A stretch of 64,000 bases of DNA from CTSoil-075 sp042610375 (GTDB lineage: Bacteria; Bacillota; Negativicutes; DSM-13327): the NCBI RefSeq assembly GCF_042610375.1, contig NZ_JBGJZL010000005.1, positions 248,001 through 312,000 of the forward strand, read 5' to 3'. The translations under genes and the position numbers were made by a program. Below the pieces are notes generated by a model. It ran no database searches. It saw only the letters and a list, made by a program, of their open reading frames with translations, and had not been told where the DNA came from. Below, one piece after another: positions 53,294-61,982 of this stretch (position 1 is the stretch's first letter; every line of letters starts with the position of its first letter).

Positions 53294-54526
53294 TTAAGAT
53301 TCACGGGGAAAGAAGCGAGTATGGATAGCATTCACAGCTTCTTTGACTTTATCAGCTTGAATTAGACAAGAAATACTGATTTCAGAAGTGCTAATCACTT
53401 CAATATTGACGCCAGCATCAGATAAGGCACCAAACATATTAGCAGCAATGCCAGGGTGACCAAGCATACCTGCGCCAACAGCAGATACTTTAGCTACATT
53501 ATAATCAACAAGGATTCCGAAGACATGCATTTCGTTACCCAATTCTTCCACAAGAGCTTTAGCTTGAGGTAGGTCTGGTTGTGCAACAGTAAAGACCATA
53601 TCAATAATATTTTTATCTGTATTACGAATGCTTTGTACAATCATATCAACATCAATATTAGATTTAGCCAATGCTGCAAAAATTTTATAAGCAACACCTG
53701 GGCGATCTGGCAAGCCTAATATGGCAATTTTAGCTACATTCGTATCGTGGGTAACTCCTCTGATGATAAATTCTTTTTCTTCCACTGTATATTCCTCCCT
53801 TATAAATGTACCCGAATCACAGGTAAAAGTTGAACGTACATGAATAGGTACACCATAATGTTTACCCATCTCAACAGAACGGGGTTGCATTACGCCGGCA
53901 CCCAATCGCGCCATTTCTAGCATTTCGGTATAAGTAATTTCTTTCATGCGTCGTGCATCTTTTACAACTCTAGGATCGGCGGAATACACACCGTCAACGT
54001 CTGTAAAAATTTCGCAGGCATCTGCTTTTAACGCCCCTGCTAAAGCGACAGCTGAAGTATCGGATCCTCCTCGACCTAATGTAAGAATATCTCCATCGGC
54101 ATTAACACCTTGAAAACCAGCGACAACGACAATATTACCTTTAGCCAGTTCATCTAATACTCGCTTTGGTTTTATGCCTAAAATTTTACCTTTTGTATAA
54201 GCTTTATTGGTATTAATACCTGCCTGTGCTCCAGTTAATGATATGGCTGGTTGACCTAACTTATTAAAAGTCATTGCTAATAAAGCAATGGTTATTTGTT
54301 CACCTGTTGATAATAACATATCCATTTCTCGTGTATACTGATAAGGTTGCCCCACTAAATCTTTGGCTAGGTTTACCAAATCATCAGTTGTATCTCCCAT
54401 CGCAGATACAACAACAACAACTTTATCCTCAGGTGCTTTTTCACGCAATACTCTTTGCGCTACTGCCATAATTTTTTCAGGTGTAGCAACTGAACTACCA
54501 CCAAACTTTTTTACAATTAAAGCCAT
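53294..54526 (-). CDS. lysC: Aspartate kinase (monofunctional, lysine-sensitive class)
   Basis: A 410-residue enzyme phosphorylating aspartate, the first step to Lys, Thr, Met and diaminopimelate. It begins ALIVKKFGGSSVATPEKI (nucleotide/aspartate site). GRGGSDTSAVALAGALKADACEIFTDVDGVYSADPR is split here as GRGGSDTSAVAL then EIFTDVDGVYSADPR. Two ACT domains (about 265-335 and 345-410) include GLPDRPGVAYKIFAALA and VGAGMLGHPGIAANMFGAL. I place the start at ATG 54526: GGAGG lies 6 bases before it, whereas ATG 54532 overlaps the ribosome site. No lysine riboswitch is seen upstream. Confidence 0.95.
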   Translation of the reverse strand: MALIVKKFGGSSVATPEKIMAVAQRVLREKAPEDKVVVVVSAMGDTTDDLVNLAKDLVGQPYQYTREMDMLLSTGEQITIALLAMTFNKLGQPAISLTGAQAGINTNKAYTKGKILGIKPKRVLDELAKGNIVVVAGFQGVNADGDILTLGRGGSDTSAVALAGALKADACEIFTDVDGVYSADPRVVKDARRMKEITYTEMLEMARLGAGVMQPRSVEMGKHYGVPIHVRSTFTCDSGTFIREEYTVEEKEFIIRGVTHDTNVAKIAILGLPDRPGVAYKIFAALAKSNIDVDMIVQSIRNTDKNIIDMVFTVAQPDLPQAKALVEELGNEMHVFGILVDYNVAKVSAVGAGMLGHPGIAANMFGALSDAGVNIEVISTSEISISCLIQADKVKEAVNAIHTRFFPRES

Positions 54527-54721
54527 CCCCATCCTCCTTTAGCTCAGTTATTACTGGCAATCATAAGTATATATTCTCTGTAAAAACACAAAACCCTCCT
54601 AAGAATGGACAAATAAATAAGTTATTGTAAAAAAAGTTAGTTGATGATAAAAAAAAGTACTATTCTAGAGATTAGATTATAATTGAAAAGATAGTCTAAG
54701 GGATTAAATTATCTAAAAAAC

Positions 54722-54751
54722 TTGTATTTTAAATAGAGTTTGTGTTATTAT
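54722..54751 (+). promoter_or_regulatory. Promoter of the panB leader
   Basis: TTGTAT (54722-54727), 18-bp spacer, TATTAT (54746-54751). Predicted start near 54758. The 54527-54721 stretch before it is AT-rich and shows only possible lysC promoter elements. Confidence 0.6.
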
Positions 54752-54757
54752 CAGTGT

Positions 54758-54922
54758 AGTTTACTTTGGGTGGTATCATAACGAACCATACCGTAAACAA
54801 GTAGGCGCTCTATTCAATAGTTAAAAAAATTATTATCCGCTTAGATCTGTACAATGGACTGAGACGGGAGGTAGCAGGGAAAACTATGCCTTTCGGACAA
54901 GTGTCGGAAGGCTTTTTATTTT
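54758..54922 (+). ncRNA. Structured panB leader, candidate attenuator or pan-motif RNA
   Basis: About 165 nt lie between a promoter and an intrinsic terminator, 114 bp before panB. Its 5' part has GTTTAC...GTAAAC (54760-54798) enclosing GGTAT...ATACC. The middle holds a GC-richer part with GAGACGGGAGGTAGCAGGG. CTTAGATCT (54840-54848) and CTGTACAAT (54847-54855) are complementary to AGATCTAAG (54945-54953) and ATTGTACAG (54967-54975) beyond the terminator. Because both right arms keep the same order, the pairings exclude each other or form a pseudoknot. A pan motif RNA is known upstream of panB in Firmicutes; I cannot confirm its consensus by eye. Confidence 0.5.
54888..54922 (+). terminator. 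Terminator inside the panB leader
   Basis: GCCTTTCGG/TCGGAAGGC nine-bp stem (with G-T pairs) and TTTTTATTTT. Readthrough is needed to reach panB from the leader promoter, as in an attenuator. Confidence 0.75.
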
Positions 54923-55035
54923 GCCCGCCTTTATTGGCTTTATGAGATCTAAGAGTAGGGAAAAGGATTGTACAGTAGCAGACGCAGGCAGTTTAGATTT
55001 GGAAGAATACATAATAAATTAGGAGGTTCTTACGA

Positions 55036-55872
55036 ATGGACAAGAAAAAGATAACAATTCCTCAGATGAAGGAAATGAAGCAAGAAGGAAAAAAAATTAA
55101 AATGGTGACTGCTTATGATTATCTATTAGCTTCAGTAATTGATAAATCACCAATTGAAACAATCTTGGTAGGAGATTCTCTAGGGATGGTCGTACTTGGT
55201 TATGATAGTACAGTTTCTGTTACAATGGATGATATGTTGCATCATGTCAAACCTGTGGTAAAAGGTGCTCCTAATACATTAGTCATTTGTGATATGCCAT
55301 TTGGTTCTTACAATGTGAGCATCAGTGAAGCTATTGCTAATGCCAATCGAATTATGAAGGAAGGCGGAGCAGATGCTGTGAAATTAGAGGGTGGAGAAAC
55401 GGTTGTAGAAACAGTGCGTGCCATTGTTAATGCAGGCATTCCAGTTATGGCGCATATCGGTTTGACACCTCAGACTGTTTCTCAATTGGGCGGTTTTAAA
55501 GTACAAGGTAAAGATGCTGATGCTGCTCTAAAATTGTTACAAGATGGACAAAAATTAGAAGAAGCGGGGGCTTTTGCTATTGTTATCGAGTGCGTGCCTG
55601 CGCCTGTTGCCAAACTATTAACTGAAAAACTTTCTATCCCAGTGATCGGTATTGGCGCGGGTACTGATTGTGATGGACAAGTATTAGTAGCTCAAGATAT
55701 GTTAGGTATGTTTGATCGTTTTGTACCTAAATTCGTAAAGCAATATGCTAACTTGAATGGTACTATTGTAGATGCTTTACAGCAGTATGCAACTGAAGTC
55801 GATAGCGGTGCTTTCCCTGGGCCAGAGCATAGTTTTGGTATGAAAGAAGAAGTTCTTAAAAAGCTGTATTAG
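55036..55872 (+). CDS. panB: 3-methyl-2-oxobutanoate hydroxymethyltransferase
   Basis: A 278-residue decameric TIM-barrel enzyme that makes ketopantoate from 2-oxoisovalerate and methylene-THF, the first committed step to pantothenate and CoA. Conserved segments are KIKMVTAYDYLLASVID, LVGDSLGMVVLGYDST (metal Asp), DMPFGSYN, AVKLEGGE, AHIGLTPQTVSQLGG, AIVIECVPAPVAK and IGIGAGTDCDGQVLV. The start has AGGAGG. panC and panD are not adjacent. A sodium symporter gene follows 23 bp later, and a structured leader lies upstream. Confidence 0.96.
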   Translation: MDKKKITIPQMKEMKQEGKKIKMVTAYDYLLASVIDKSPIETILVGDSLGMVVLGYDSTVSVTMDDMLHHVKPVVKGAPNTLVICDMPFGSYNVSISEAIANANRIMKEGGADAVKLEGGETVVETVRAIVNAGIPVMAHIGLTPQTVSQLGGFKVQGKDADAALKLLQDGQKLEEAGAFAIVIECVPAPVAKLLTEKLSIPVIGIGAGTDCDGQVLVAQDMLGMFDRFVPKFVKQYANLNGTIVDALQQYATEVDSGAFPGPEHSFGMKEEVLKKLY

Positions 55873-55895
55873 CGTAAAAAGGGGGCAGTTGGTAT

Positions 55896-57320
55896 ATGAA
55901 TGGATATACCTGGATAATTATATTGTATGCACTCTTATTAATTGGTGTAGGATTTATCATTACCAAACGTGTCAAAGGATCAGATGATTATTTTGTGGGT
56001 GGCCGGAAGTTTGGACCGGCCCTTCTATTTATTACGATGATTGCTCCAAATGTTGGTGCAGGGTCAACGGTTGGTGTAGCTGGTCTTGGTTTTAAAGTCG
56101 GAATCTCAGCTGCTTGGTGGATTGTAGCTTCTGCGGTTGGTACTTTCATTTTAGCCTTTATTGTTGGACCTGTGATTTGGCGCTTGGCAAAAGAACATAA
56201 TTTTTATACACTTGGAGATTATTTGGATTATCGTTATAACAAAAATTTTCGCGGCCTGATATCTCTGATGATGGCAATTGGTACGGTGGCAATTTTTGCA
56301 GGACAGTTGATGGGGATTGCGTGGATACTATCTGCTGTAGCTGGGATATCCAAAACTGTTGGTATTTTAATTGGTGCTACTGTTGTGGTTTTCTATTTTG
56401 GTGCAGGTGGTTTACTGGCGGCTGCTTATGTGAATATTATTGAAGCAATGGTAAAATTGATTGGATTTTTAATTGCAGTACCTTTTGTTCTTAGTTTTGT
56501 CGGTGGCTGGAGTGGCCTTGAAACGACGATTACTGCCAATATGGCAGATTCAGTTAGGTCTGCTAGCTACTTTAGTTTTGATGGAGCAGGGATCAGTACA
56601 ATTATGGGTTTTTTCTTGATGTTAACTCCATCTTTTTTTATCTCTCCTGGTTTGATTGGTAAAGTGTATGGTGCTAAGAATAAGAAAACTGTTATTGTAG
56701 GTACATGTTTATGTGGTCTTGTTATGCTTGCTTTTGCCCTTATCCCCACCTTTTTGGGAATGGCGGCAGCTGCTGTTGTACCGGACTTAACAGAGCGTGA
56801 ATTAGCATTACCCATTGTTATGAAAGAATGTATGCCCTTTTGGGCATCAGCTTTAGCACTGGCTGCAATTTTCTCCGCTGAAGTGAGTGCGGCTGATGCA
56901 GTCTTATATATGATTACGTCTTCTTTTACCAAGGATTTGTATAAAGCTTTTATTAAACCTGATATTTCTGACGAAAAGCTTCTAAAAAGCAGCCGTATTG
57001 TTGCAGTCGTGGCAGGTGTATTAGGAGGATGTGTAGCCATTGCCTTACCTAATATTATTACTGCTCTATCGATTTTTTATTCTCTTATGTCAGTTTCTTT
57101 GACAGCACCTTTGCTCTTTGGTCTTTTCTCAAAACGTCCAAGTACGACAGCTGCCTTTGTTTCTGCAAGTGTAGGAGTAGTTATCACTGTCTATTTGCAG
57201 TTTTGGAATGGTGGAAAAGGCTTTGGAATGCTAAATGGTCAATCGACAGCAATTTTAGCCACCATTTTTATTATGTTTTTTATGATGTACGCGTTTCCTG
57301 CTCAGAAAAAAGAAGTGTAA
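55896..57320 (+). CDS. Sodium:solute symporter family protein
   Basis: A 474-residue SSS-family transporter with about 13 helices. Markers are VKGSDDYFVGGRKFGP after the first helix, NVGAGSTVGVAGLGFKVG (Na site region), NFYTLGDYLDYRYNK and the SAEVSAADAVLYMITSSFTKDLY segment. SSS members import pantothenate, proline, acetate and others with sodium. Likely cotranscription with panB suggests pantothenate or a precursor, but the protein is not clearly PanF and the ligand is open. A GGGGG ribosome site lies about 11 bases before the ATG. Confidence 0.9.
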   Translation: MNGYTWIIILYALLLIGVGFIITKRVKGSDDYFVGGRKFGPALLFITMIAPNVGAGSTVGVAGLGFKVGISAAWWIVASAVGTFILAFIVGPVIWRLAKEHNFYTLGDYLDYRYNKNFRGLISLMMAIGTVAIFAGQLMGIAWILSAVAGISKTVGILIGATVVVFYFGAGGLLAAAYVNIIEAMVKLIGFLIAVPFVLSFVGGWSGLETTITANMADSVRSASYFSFDGAGISTIMGFFLMLTPSFFISPGLIGKVYGAKNKKTVIVGTCLCGLVMLAFALIPTFLGMAAAAVVPDLTERELALPIVMKECMPFWASALALAAIFSAEVSAADAVLYMITSSFTKDLYKAFIKPDISDEKLLKSSRIVAVVAGVLGGCVAIALPNIITALSIFYSLMSVSLTAPLLFGLFSKRPSTTAAFVSASVGVVITVYLQFWNGGKGFGMLNGQSTAILATIFIMFFMMYAFPAQKKEV

Positions 57321-57322
57321 TA

Positions 57323-57362
57323 AAAAATACGATTTACTTTTGGAAGTAAATCGTATTTTTAT
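57323..57362. terminator. Bidirectional terminator between converging genes
   Basis: 17-bp arms AAAAATACGATTTACTT and complement, four-base loop, U-tract on both strands. Confidence 0.92.
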
Positions 57363-58565
57363 TTAAGATAGATTTTTATATTCACGCAAGTAATAAAAAG
57401 TTAGTGCGACTCCAAACATGGTTCGTCCTTCAAAAGAATCCATAGAAATTCCCATAATTTTTTCGATAGATTGTTTGCGGAATAAAACTGTTTTGTAATG
57501 AATAAATAATTTTTCTGCCACAGAACGTAAATTATTATTAATGATAATTTCTTTCATTGTATGAAATAGATCAGTTCCATTTTTCTTGTCATGCTCAAGA
57601 ATTTTACCAATTGTATTAGTAATAAAAATATCGACTTCCTGTTTATTAACATATTGGGTTAAGACAGGAAAATATCCGCTATTTAGAAAGTGATAAATAC
57701 CCAAATCAGGATATACGTTCATACCAATTACCGCAGTATTGCGCGCTTGTATATAACGATGAGCAAATTGATCCATTCTAGAATAACGTTCGGAAATTCC
57801 AATAAATAGAATGACTTCGGGAAAATGCATAGTTATTAATTTTTGTAAACGACAAGCCATTGCACGTTCCTCTTTTATGCAGTCGTCAGAGGAAAAAGGC
57901 GTAAAATTTAAGATGCTTATTCCTTGCGGTGTTTCCCAAGGAATAAGACCAGGTTCTGCAGCAAGTGTATCAATAATATTAATTATTGATACATGACTAA
58001 TAGGATGAATTTGTAAATTGGAATGTTCATCTTGAAATTTAATGAGCAAAAAGAAAAAAGAAAAATCTTTTGTAAAATCAATATCCAAGAATGCTCCTTG
58101 TTGTATGATTTCTTTTGTCTCAATGATTTCTCCTGAAATTAGGTAATTGAAAAATTCTTTACGTTCTTGGTCTATAGAAAAGGAATTTGATAGTGAAAAT
58201 TTTTTGGAAAGTCTTTCTATTGTTGTGTCTAATCTTTTTTTGGATACGGGTTTCATAATGTAATCTGTCGCATTGACTTCGAAAGCCTCTAGTGCAAAAT
58301 GAGCGTAGGCTGTTACAAAAATGATATTGGTGTTAAGGTTAGCTGAAATTATTCTTTTGGCGATTTCGATCCCATTTGTTTTGGGCATATCAATATCTAA
58401 AAAAACAAGGTCAATATAATTGTTATAGATCATTTCCAATGCTTCTTCACTATTTGTAAAGGATCCTAAGATCTGAATTTCATTATACTGTTTGAGTAAA
58501 TGCTCTAATACTTTAAGCGCGGGCCTTTCATCGTCGATTAAAATCGTTTTTAATATGATTATCAC
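57363..58565 (-). CDS. Response regulator with PucR-type C-terminal HTH
   Basis: A 400-residue regulator. The receiver (about 1-125) has ILIDDERPALKVL, phosphoacceptor Asp in LVFLDIDMPKTNG, FVTAYAHFALEAFEV and the LytR-like ATDYIMKPVSKKRL. The middle is a divergent domain of about 200 residues. The C-terminus (about 335-400) reads MKEIIINNNLRSVAEKLFIHYKTVLFRKQSIEKIMG, in two halves around LFIHYKTV, like the PucR/CdaR HTH rather than LytTR or AraC. It starts with GTG inside the kinase gene (38-bp overlap), so translation is coupled to the sensor upstream. Confidence 0.85.
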   Translation of the reverse strand: MIIILKTILIDDERPALKVLEHLLKQYNEIQILGSFTNSEEALEMIYNNYIDLVFLDIDMPKTNGIEIAKRIISANLNTNIIFVTAYAHFALEAFEVNATDYIMKPVSKKRLDTTIERLSKKFSLSNSFSIDQERKEFFNYLISGEIIETKEIIQQGAFLDIDFTKDFSFFFLLIKFQDEHSNLQIHPISHVSIINIIDTLAAEPGLIPWETPQGISILNFTPFSSDDCIKEERAMACRLQKLITMHFPEVILFIGISERYSRMDQFAHRYIQARNTAVIGMNVYPDLGIYHFLNSGYFPVLTQYVNKQEVDIFITNTIGKILEHDKKNGTDLFHTMKEIIINNNLRSVAEKLFIHYKTVLFRKQSIEKIMGISMDSFEGRTMFGVALTFYYLREYKNLS

Positions 58566-61500
58566 TTTCTTTCATAGGGATTTTAATGCTCACAATTGTT
58601 CCAGTTTCCGTACTACTGATCAGATCAATGCCGTATCCATATAGACGTTTCATCCGTTGATTAATATTTTTAAGACCTACGCTTTTATTTGAGAAATCTT
58701 CGATTAAGAGGGTTTCTAATTTGTTGAGATCAATGCCAATACCATCATCTTTTATTTCGATTAAGATAAATTCAGCTTGATGACTAATTGAAATTTTAAC
58801 GGTTCCTCCGCCTACTTTGGGTAATATACCGTGTTTTACTGCATTTTCCACGATTGGTTGTAAAATAAGTGTGGGTACCATAAAATCAAGAGGGATAAGA
58901 ATATCATATTGACAATTTAGTTTTTCTTCAAATCGTGCCTTTTCAATCACCATATAGGATCGTACAAAATCAAGTTCTGTTTGTATTGAAACAAAATTAT
59001 CCATATTACTAAAATTAAAGCTACCACGTAAATAATTGCTTAAGTCTAATAGCAAATCGCCTGCCTTTTCAGGATCGGTCCAGCAAAAAGAAATAATAGT
59101 ATTGAGAGCATTGTAGAGAAAATGAGGTTTAATTTGTGCTTGTAAAAAGGCCATTTCAGCATGGATTGCTTGATTAACAGATTTCTTTAGTTGTAGGAGG
59201 GTTTTCACCCGAGCCTTTAATTCATTAGAGTCAAAAGGTTTTGTCAGAAAGTCATTTGCACCAGATTCAAAGCCTGTCAACATACTAACAGGGGAATTCT
59301 GTGCAGTCAACATCAGTATTGGCAAATTTGACAATGAATAATTTTCGCGCAGTTTCTGGCAAACTTTATAGCCTGATATTTTAGGGAGCATAATATCGAG
59401 AATCACCAGATCAATGTTTTGAGTGTGAGCGATTGCTTCTAATACTTCCACCCCATTTGTAACGGCAATAATAGAATAATGCTCTTTTGACAAAATATTA
59501 ATGAGAACTTTTAAGTTGACATAATCATCATCTGCGATTAATATTGTGAATTCACCTTTTTGAGGTAAGAATGCAGGTGTCTTAAAGAAGGGGGAGTTTA
59601 CATGATTATGATGAGAACATTCATTCACATTGTTGCTTGAATTATGAAAAGAATGATTTTCAGTGGTGAGAGGAAGGCTAAAAGTGAATGTTGAACCTTT
59701 ACCTAATGTGGAGTTAACGGTGATTTTTCCACCGTGTATTTCAACGAGGTATTTTGTAATACTTAACCCAAGACCCGATCCACCGTATTCTCTTATTAAT
59801 GAGGTATCGACTTGTTCAAAGGATTTAAAAATATCTTCAAGTTTATCTTCGGGTATACCTATGCCTGTATCTTTAATACTGATTTCTATCATATCGTGAT
59901 TTATAGCAGTAGAAATAAGTATTTCGCCATGCTCTGTAAATTTGATAGCATTTCCTAATAAGTTATAAATAATTTGAGTAAGCCGATCTTCATCGGCATA
60001 AATGGGAGGAAGGTTTTCAGACAAGTTGTTCTTTAAAAGAATAGGTTTAGTTGCCACTAGATATTTTGTTAATTCTAACACCATCATGACTAGTTGGCGA
60101 AGATCAATATTTTTTTTATTAAGCTTTATATCATTATTTTTTAACTTTGAGTAGTCTAAGATATCATTGACAAGCATAGCCAATCTTTTGCCACTTGAAA
60201 CAACAATTGAAAGATTTTCTTGTTGGTCTTGGCTTAATTTTTTTGATGAAGTTTGTAAAACTGATTCGGTAATATGAATCATTCCATGTAGAGGAGTTCG
60301 TAGCTCGTGAGAAGTATTAGCCATAAATTCATCTTTCATATTGTTTAATGAAAGGAGTTGGTCAGATAGTTTTTCAACTTCTGAAAATGTTTTGGAAAAC
60401 CGTTGAGCTAAAATTAATGATTGGAGAAGGGCAAGAAAAAAGATTGAAATAGGAAATATACCGTCATACTTACTATAGACTAAGTTCCAATGATACAAAG
60501 AGTCGTAGATAAGGGTTCCTAGAAAAAAGATAATAGCCAGTAATAATAAACCAGCACCATCTTTTTTTCTCATGGTAGCTATTGATAGCACTACTATACA
60601 ATAAAAAGCGGCTAATCCTAGAAAAATTTCATAATAGAGTGTAAATTTTGTATAAAAACTAATAGGAAATATTATTGTAAATAGAGTTAAGAATAGAACG
60701 CCACCAGTTAATATTTTTTTTATTAGTAAAGAAGATTCTTCAGGGTAGAGTTCGTGAATAAATGCTACTAAGGCAGTAGGACCCCAATATATTGTCATAT
60801 ATTCGAAAAAAACCAAGCAATTGATGCTAAGACCTGGGAATATAGTAAGAATAAAATATTCACCACGAAAAGTAATTCGCATAACCCCTATGATCAGTAA
60901 TAAGGTAAAATAGATTGCTAATTTATAATTTTTTTGGAAAGAAAAAACTGCTGTATGATATAAGGCCATAATCAATACAGCGCCTAAAATGAACAATTCT
61001 CTTTGTGAAGCATTTTCTTTTAATGTGATGATTTGTTGGTCAGTTCCGAGAGAGATTGAATACCAAAGGCCACCGCGAGCATAAGTAAAGTTGGAAACTT
61101 GTATGATAATTTCGAATTCCTCAGAAGTATTTTGAAATATACTAATTAGAGGTTTATATTCTGGTGACGATTGATTTTCGCTGCTACCCACCACTCCGTT
61201 CTCAGCAAGAGTTGTATGATCGATCATCAGTTTATAGGCTGTAGACATAGTAGAAATTTTTAGACCATTAAAGGATTGATCAGCCTTAGTTTTAATTTTT
61301 ATTCTGTAGGTAGCATAACCAAATCCAGGAAGATTCTTACCATCAATTTCATATTGATTCCATACATTGGGCACAGTGAAGTAACCACTTAAAGAGGGGC
61401 TTCCTCCGTGAAAATCATCATAAGTTAACAATTGATTCCAATAAAACTCCCATTCACCATCTAAAGTTATTATACCATCTGTTTTAAGATCCCATTCTGT

Positions 61501-61641
61501 AAGATCTAAGACTCCATTTTTAATTTGGGGTCCTTTTTTATGAGGTGTAAAGAGTGAATAATTTGATGAAATCAATAAAAGAATACTCAAAATAACAATT
61601 ATACTCAAAAGTCTATAATTGTTATTGGAAAAAATAATCAT
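58528..61641 (-). CDS. 7TMR-DISM double-kinase hybrid sensor (HisKA-HATPase-REC-LytS)
   Basis: A 1037-residue sensor. After a membrane start (about 10-28) comes a periplasmic jellyroll-like domain (about 45-210), then seven helices (about 215-410) of the 7TMR-DISM type. Kinase 1 has FMANTSHELRTPLHGMIHI with N-box IIYNLLGNAIKFTE, KDTGIGIP and GGSGLGLSITKYL. A receiver (about 690-805) has LIADDDYVN and Asp in LVILDIMLPKISG. Kinase 2 is LytS/His_kinase type, with QAQIKPHFLYNALNTIIS and PTLILQPIVENAVKHGI. Two ATPase sites and two phosphoacceptor histidines in one chain are unusual but known. The partner regulator overlaps its 3' end. Confidence 0.9.
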   Translation of the reverse strand: MIIFSNNNYRLLSIIVILSILLLISSNYSLFTPHKKGPQIKNGVLDLTEWDLKTDGIITLDGEWEFYWNQLLTYDDFHGGSPSLSGYFTVPNVWNQYEIDGKNLPGFGYATYRIKIKTKADQSFNGLKISTMSTAYKLMIDHTTLAENGVVGSSENQSSPEYKPLISIFQNTSEEFEIIIQVSNFTYARGGLWYSISLGTDQQIITLKENASQRELFILGAVLIMALYHTAVFSFQKNYKLAIYFTLLLIIGVMRITFRGEYFILTIFPGLSINCLVFFEYMTIYWGPTALVAFIHELYPEESSLLIKKILTGGVLFLTLFTIIFPISFYTKFTLYYEIFLGLAAFYCIVVLSIATMRKKDGAGLLLLAIIFFLGTLIYDSLYHWNLVYSKYDGIFPISIFFLALLQSLILAQRFSKTFSEVEKLSDQLLSLNNMKDEFMANTSHELRTPLHGMIHITESVLQTSSKKLSQDQQENLSIVVSSGKRLAMLVNDILDYSKLKNNDIKLNKKNIDLRQLVMMVLELTKYLVATKPILLKNNLSENLPPIYADEDRLTQIIYNLLGNAIKFTEHGEILISTAINHDMIEISIKDTGIGIPEDKLEDIFKSFEQVDTSLIREYGGSGLGLSITKYLVEIHGGKITVNSTLGKGSTFTFSLPLTTENHSFHNSSNNVNECSHHNHVNSPFFKTPAFLPQKGEFTILIADDDYVNLKVLINILSKEHYSIIAVTNGVEVLEAIAHTQNIDLVILDIMLPKISGYKVCQKLRENYSLSNLPILMLTAQNSPVSMLTGFESGANDFLTKPFDSNELKARVKTLLQLKKSVNQAIHAEMAFLQAQIKPHFLYNALNTIISFCWTDPEKAGDLLLDLSNYLRGSFNFSNMDNFVSIQTELDFVRSYMVIEKARFEEKLNCQYDILIPLDFMVPTLILQPIVENAVKHGILPKVGGGTVKISISHQAEFILIEIKDDGIGIDLNKLETLLIEDFSNKSVGLKNINQRMKRLYGYGIDLISSTETGTIVSIKIPMKESDNHIKNDFNRR

Positions 61642-61826
61642 ATATGTTGCCCCTCATTTTTTCATATGTAATTTGTTTTTATGAACAGAATGATTATGTA
61701 CTACTTTGAATAATATATCAACTGTGGAATTATGTAGCAACCCTTCAAATCAAAATATACAAAGAAGAATGATTTATTTTAATCTTAAATATATGATTAA
61801 TGGTTTTGGGAAAAAATACCTATAAA

Positions 61827-61854
61827 TTATCCAATTGGATAAACTTATCGATAA
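61827..61854. promoter_or_regulatory. Two adjacent palindromes, putative operator
   Basis: TTATCCAATTGGATAA (61827-61842) is a perfect 16-bp palindrome. Two bases later, TTATCGATAA (61845-61854) is a perfect 10-bp one with the same TTATC/GATAA ends. Both lie between the divergent double-kinase gene and the M23 peptidase gene. Otherwise 61642-61893 is AT-rich with no further feature that I can see. Confidence 0.5.
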
Positions 61855-61893
61855 AAGTTTAGACTCTTGGATAATAGTAAAAGGAGAGGTAGA

Positions 61894-61971
61894 ATGATAA
61901 AATTACATATAAGTAAATATAGTTTACTATTGTTGAGTAAGTATGATTGGTATTATTATTTTGTGCTATAG
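61894..61971 (+). CDS. 25-codon upstream reading frame
   Basis: ATG at 61894 follows AAAGGAGAGG, a better ribosome site than that of the peptidase gene. The product starts MIKLHISKYSLLLLSKYDWY. Its stop lies 12 bases before the TTG start of the next gene, on top of that gene's GGGGG site. It may be a translated leader that couples translation to the peptidase. A frame-shifted remnant is the alternative. Confidence 0.4.
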   Translation: MIKLHISKYSLLLLSKYDWYYYFVL

Positions 61972-61982
61972 GGGGACTATTT

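Noticed and set aside
54527..54721. Lysine riboswitch before aspartokinase
   Set aside because: The minus-strand leader is AT-rich and shows no lysine-aptamer core or attenuator hairpin.
54770..54800. T-box leader before panB (GGGTGGTAT-like sequence)
   Set aside because: The T-box sequence should lie near the terminator and pair with a tRNA acceptor end. Here the similar string is in the first hairpin, and no specifier stem is evident.
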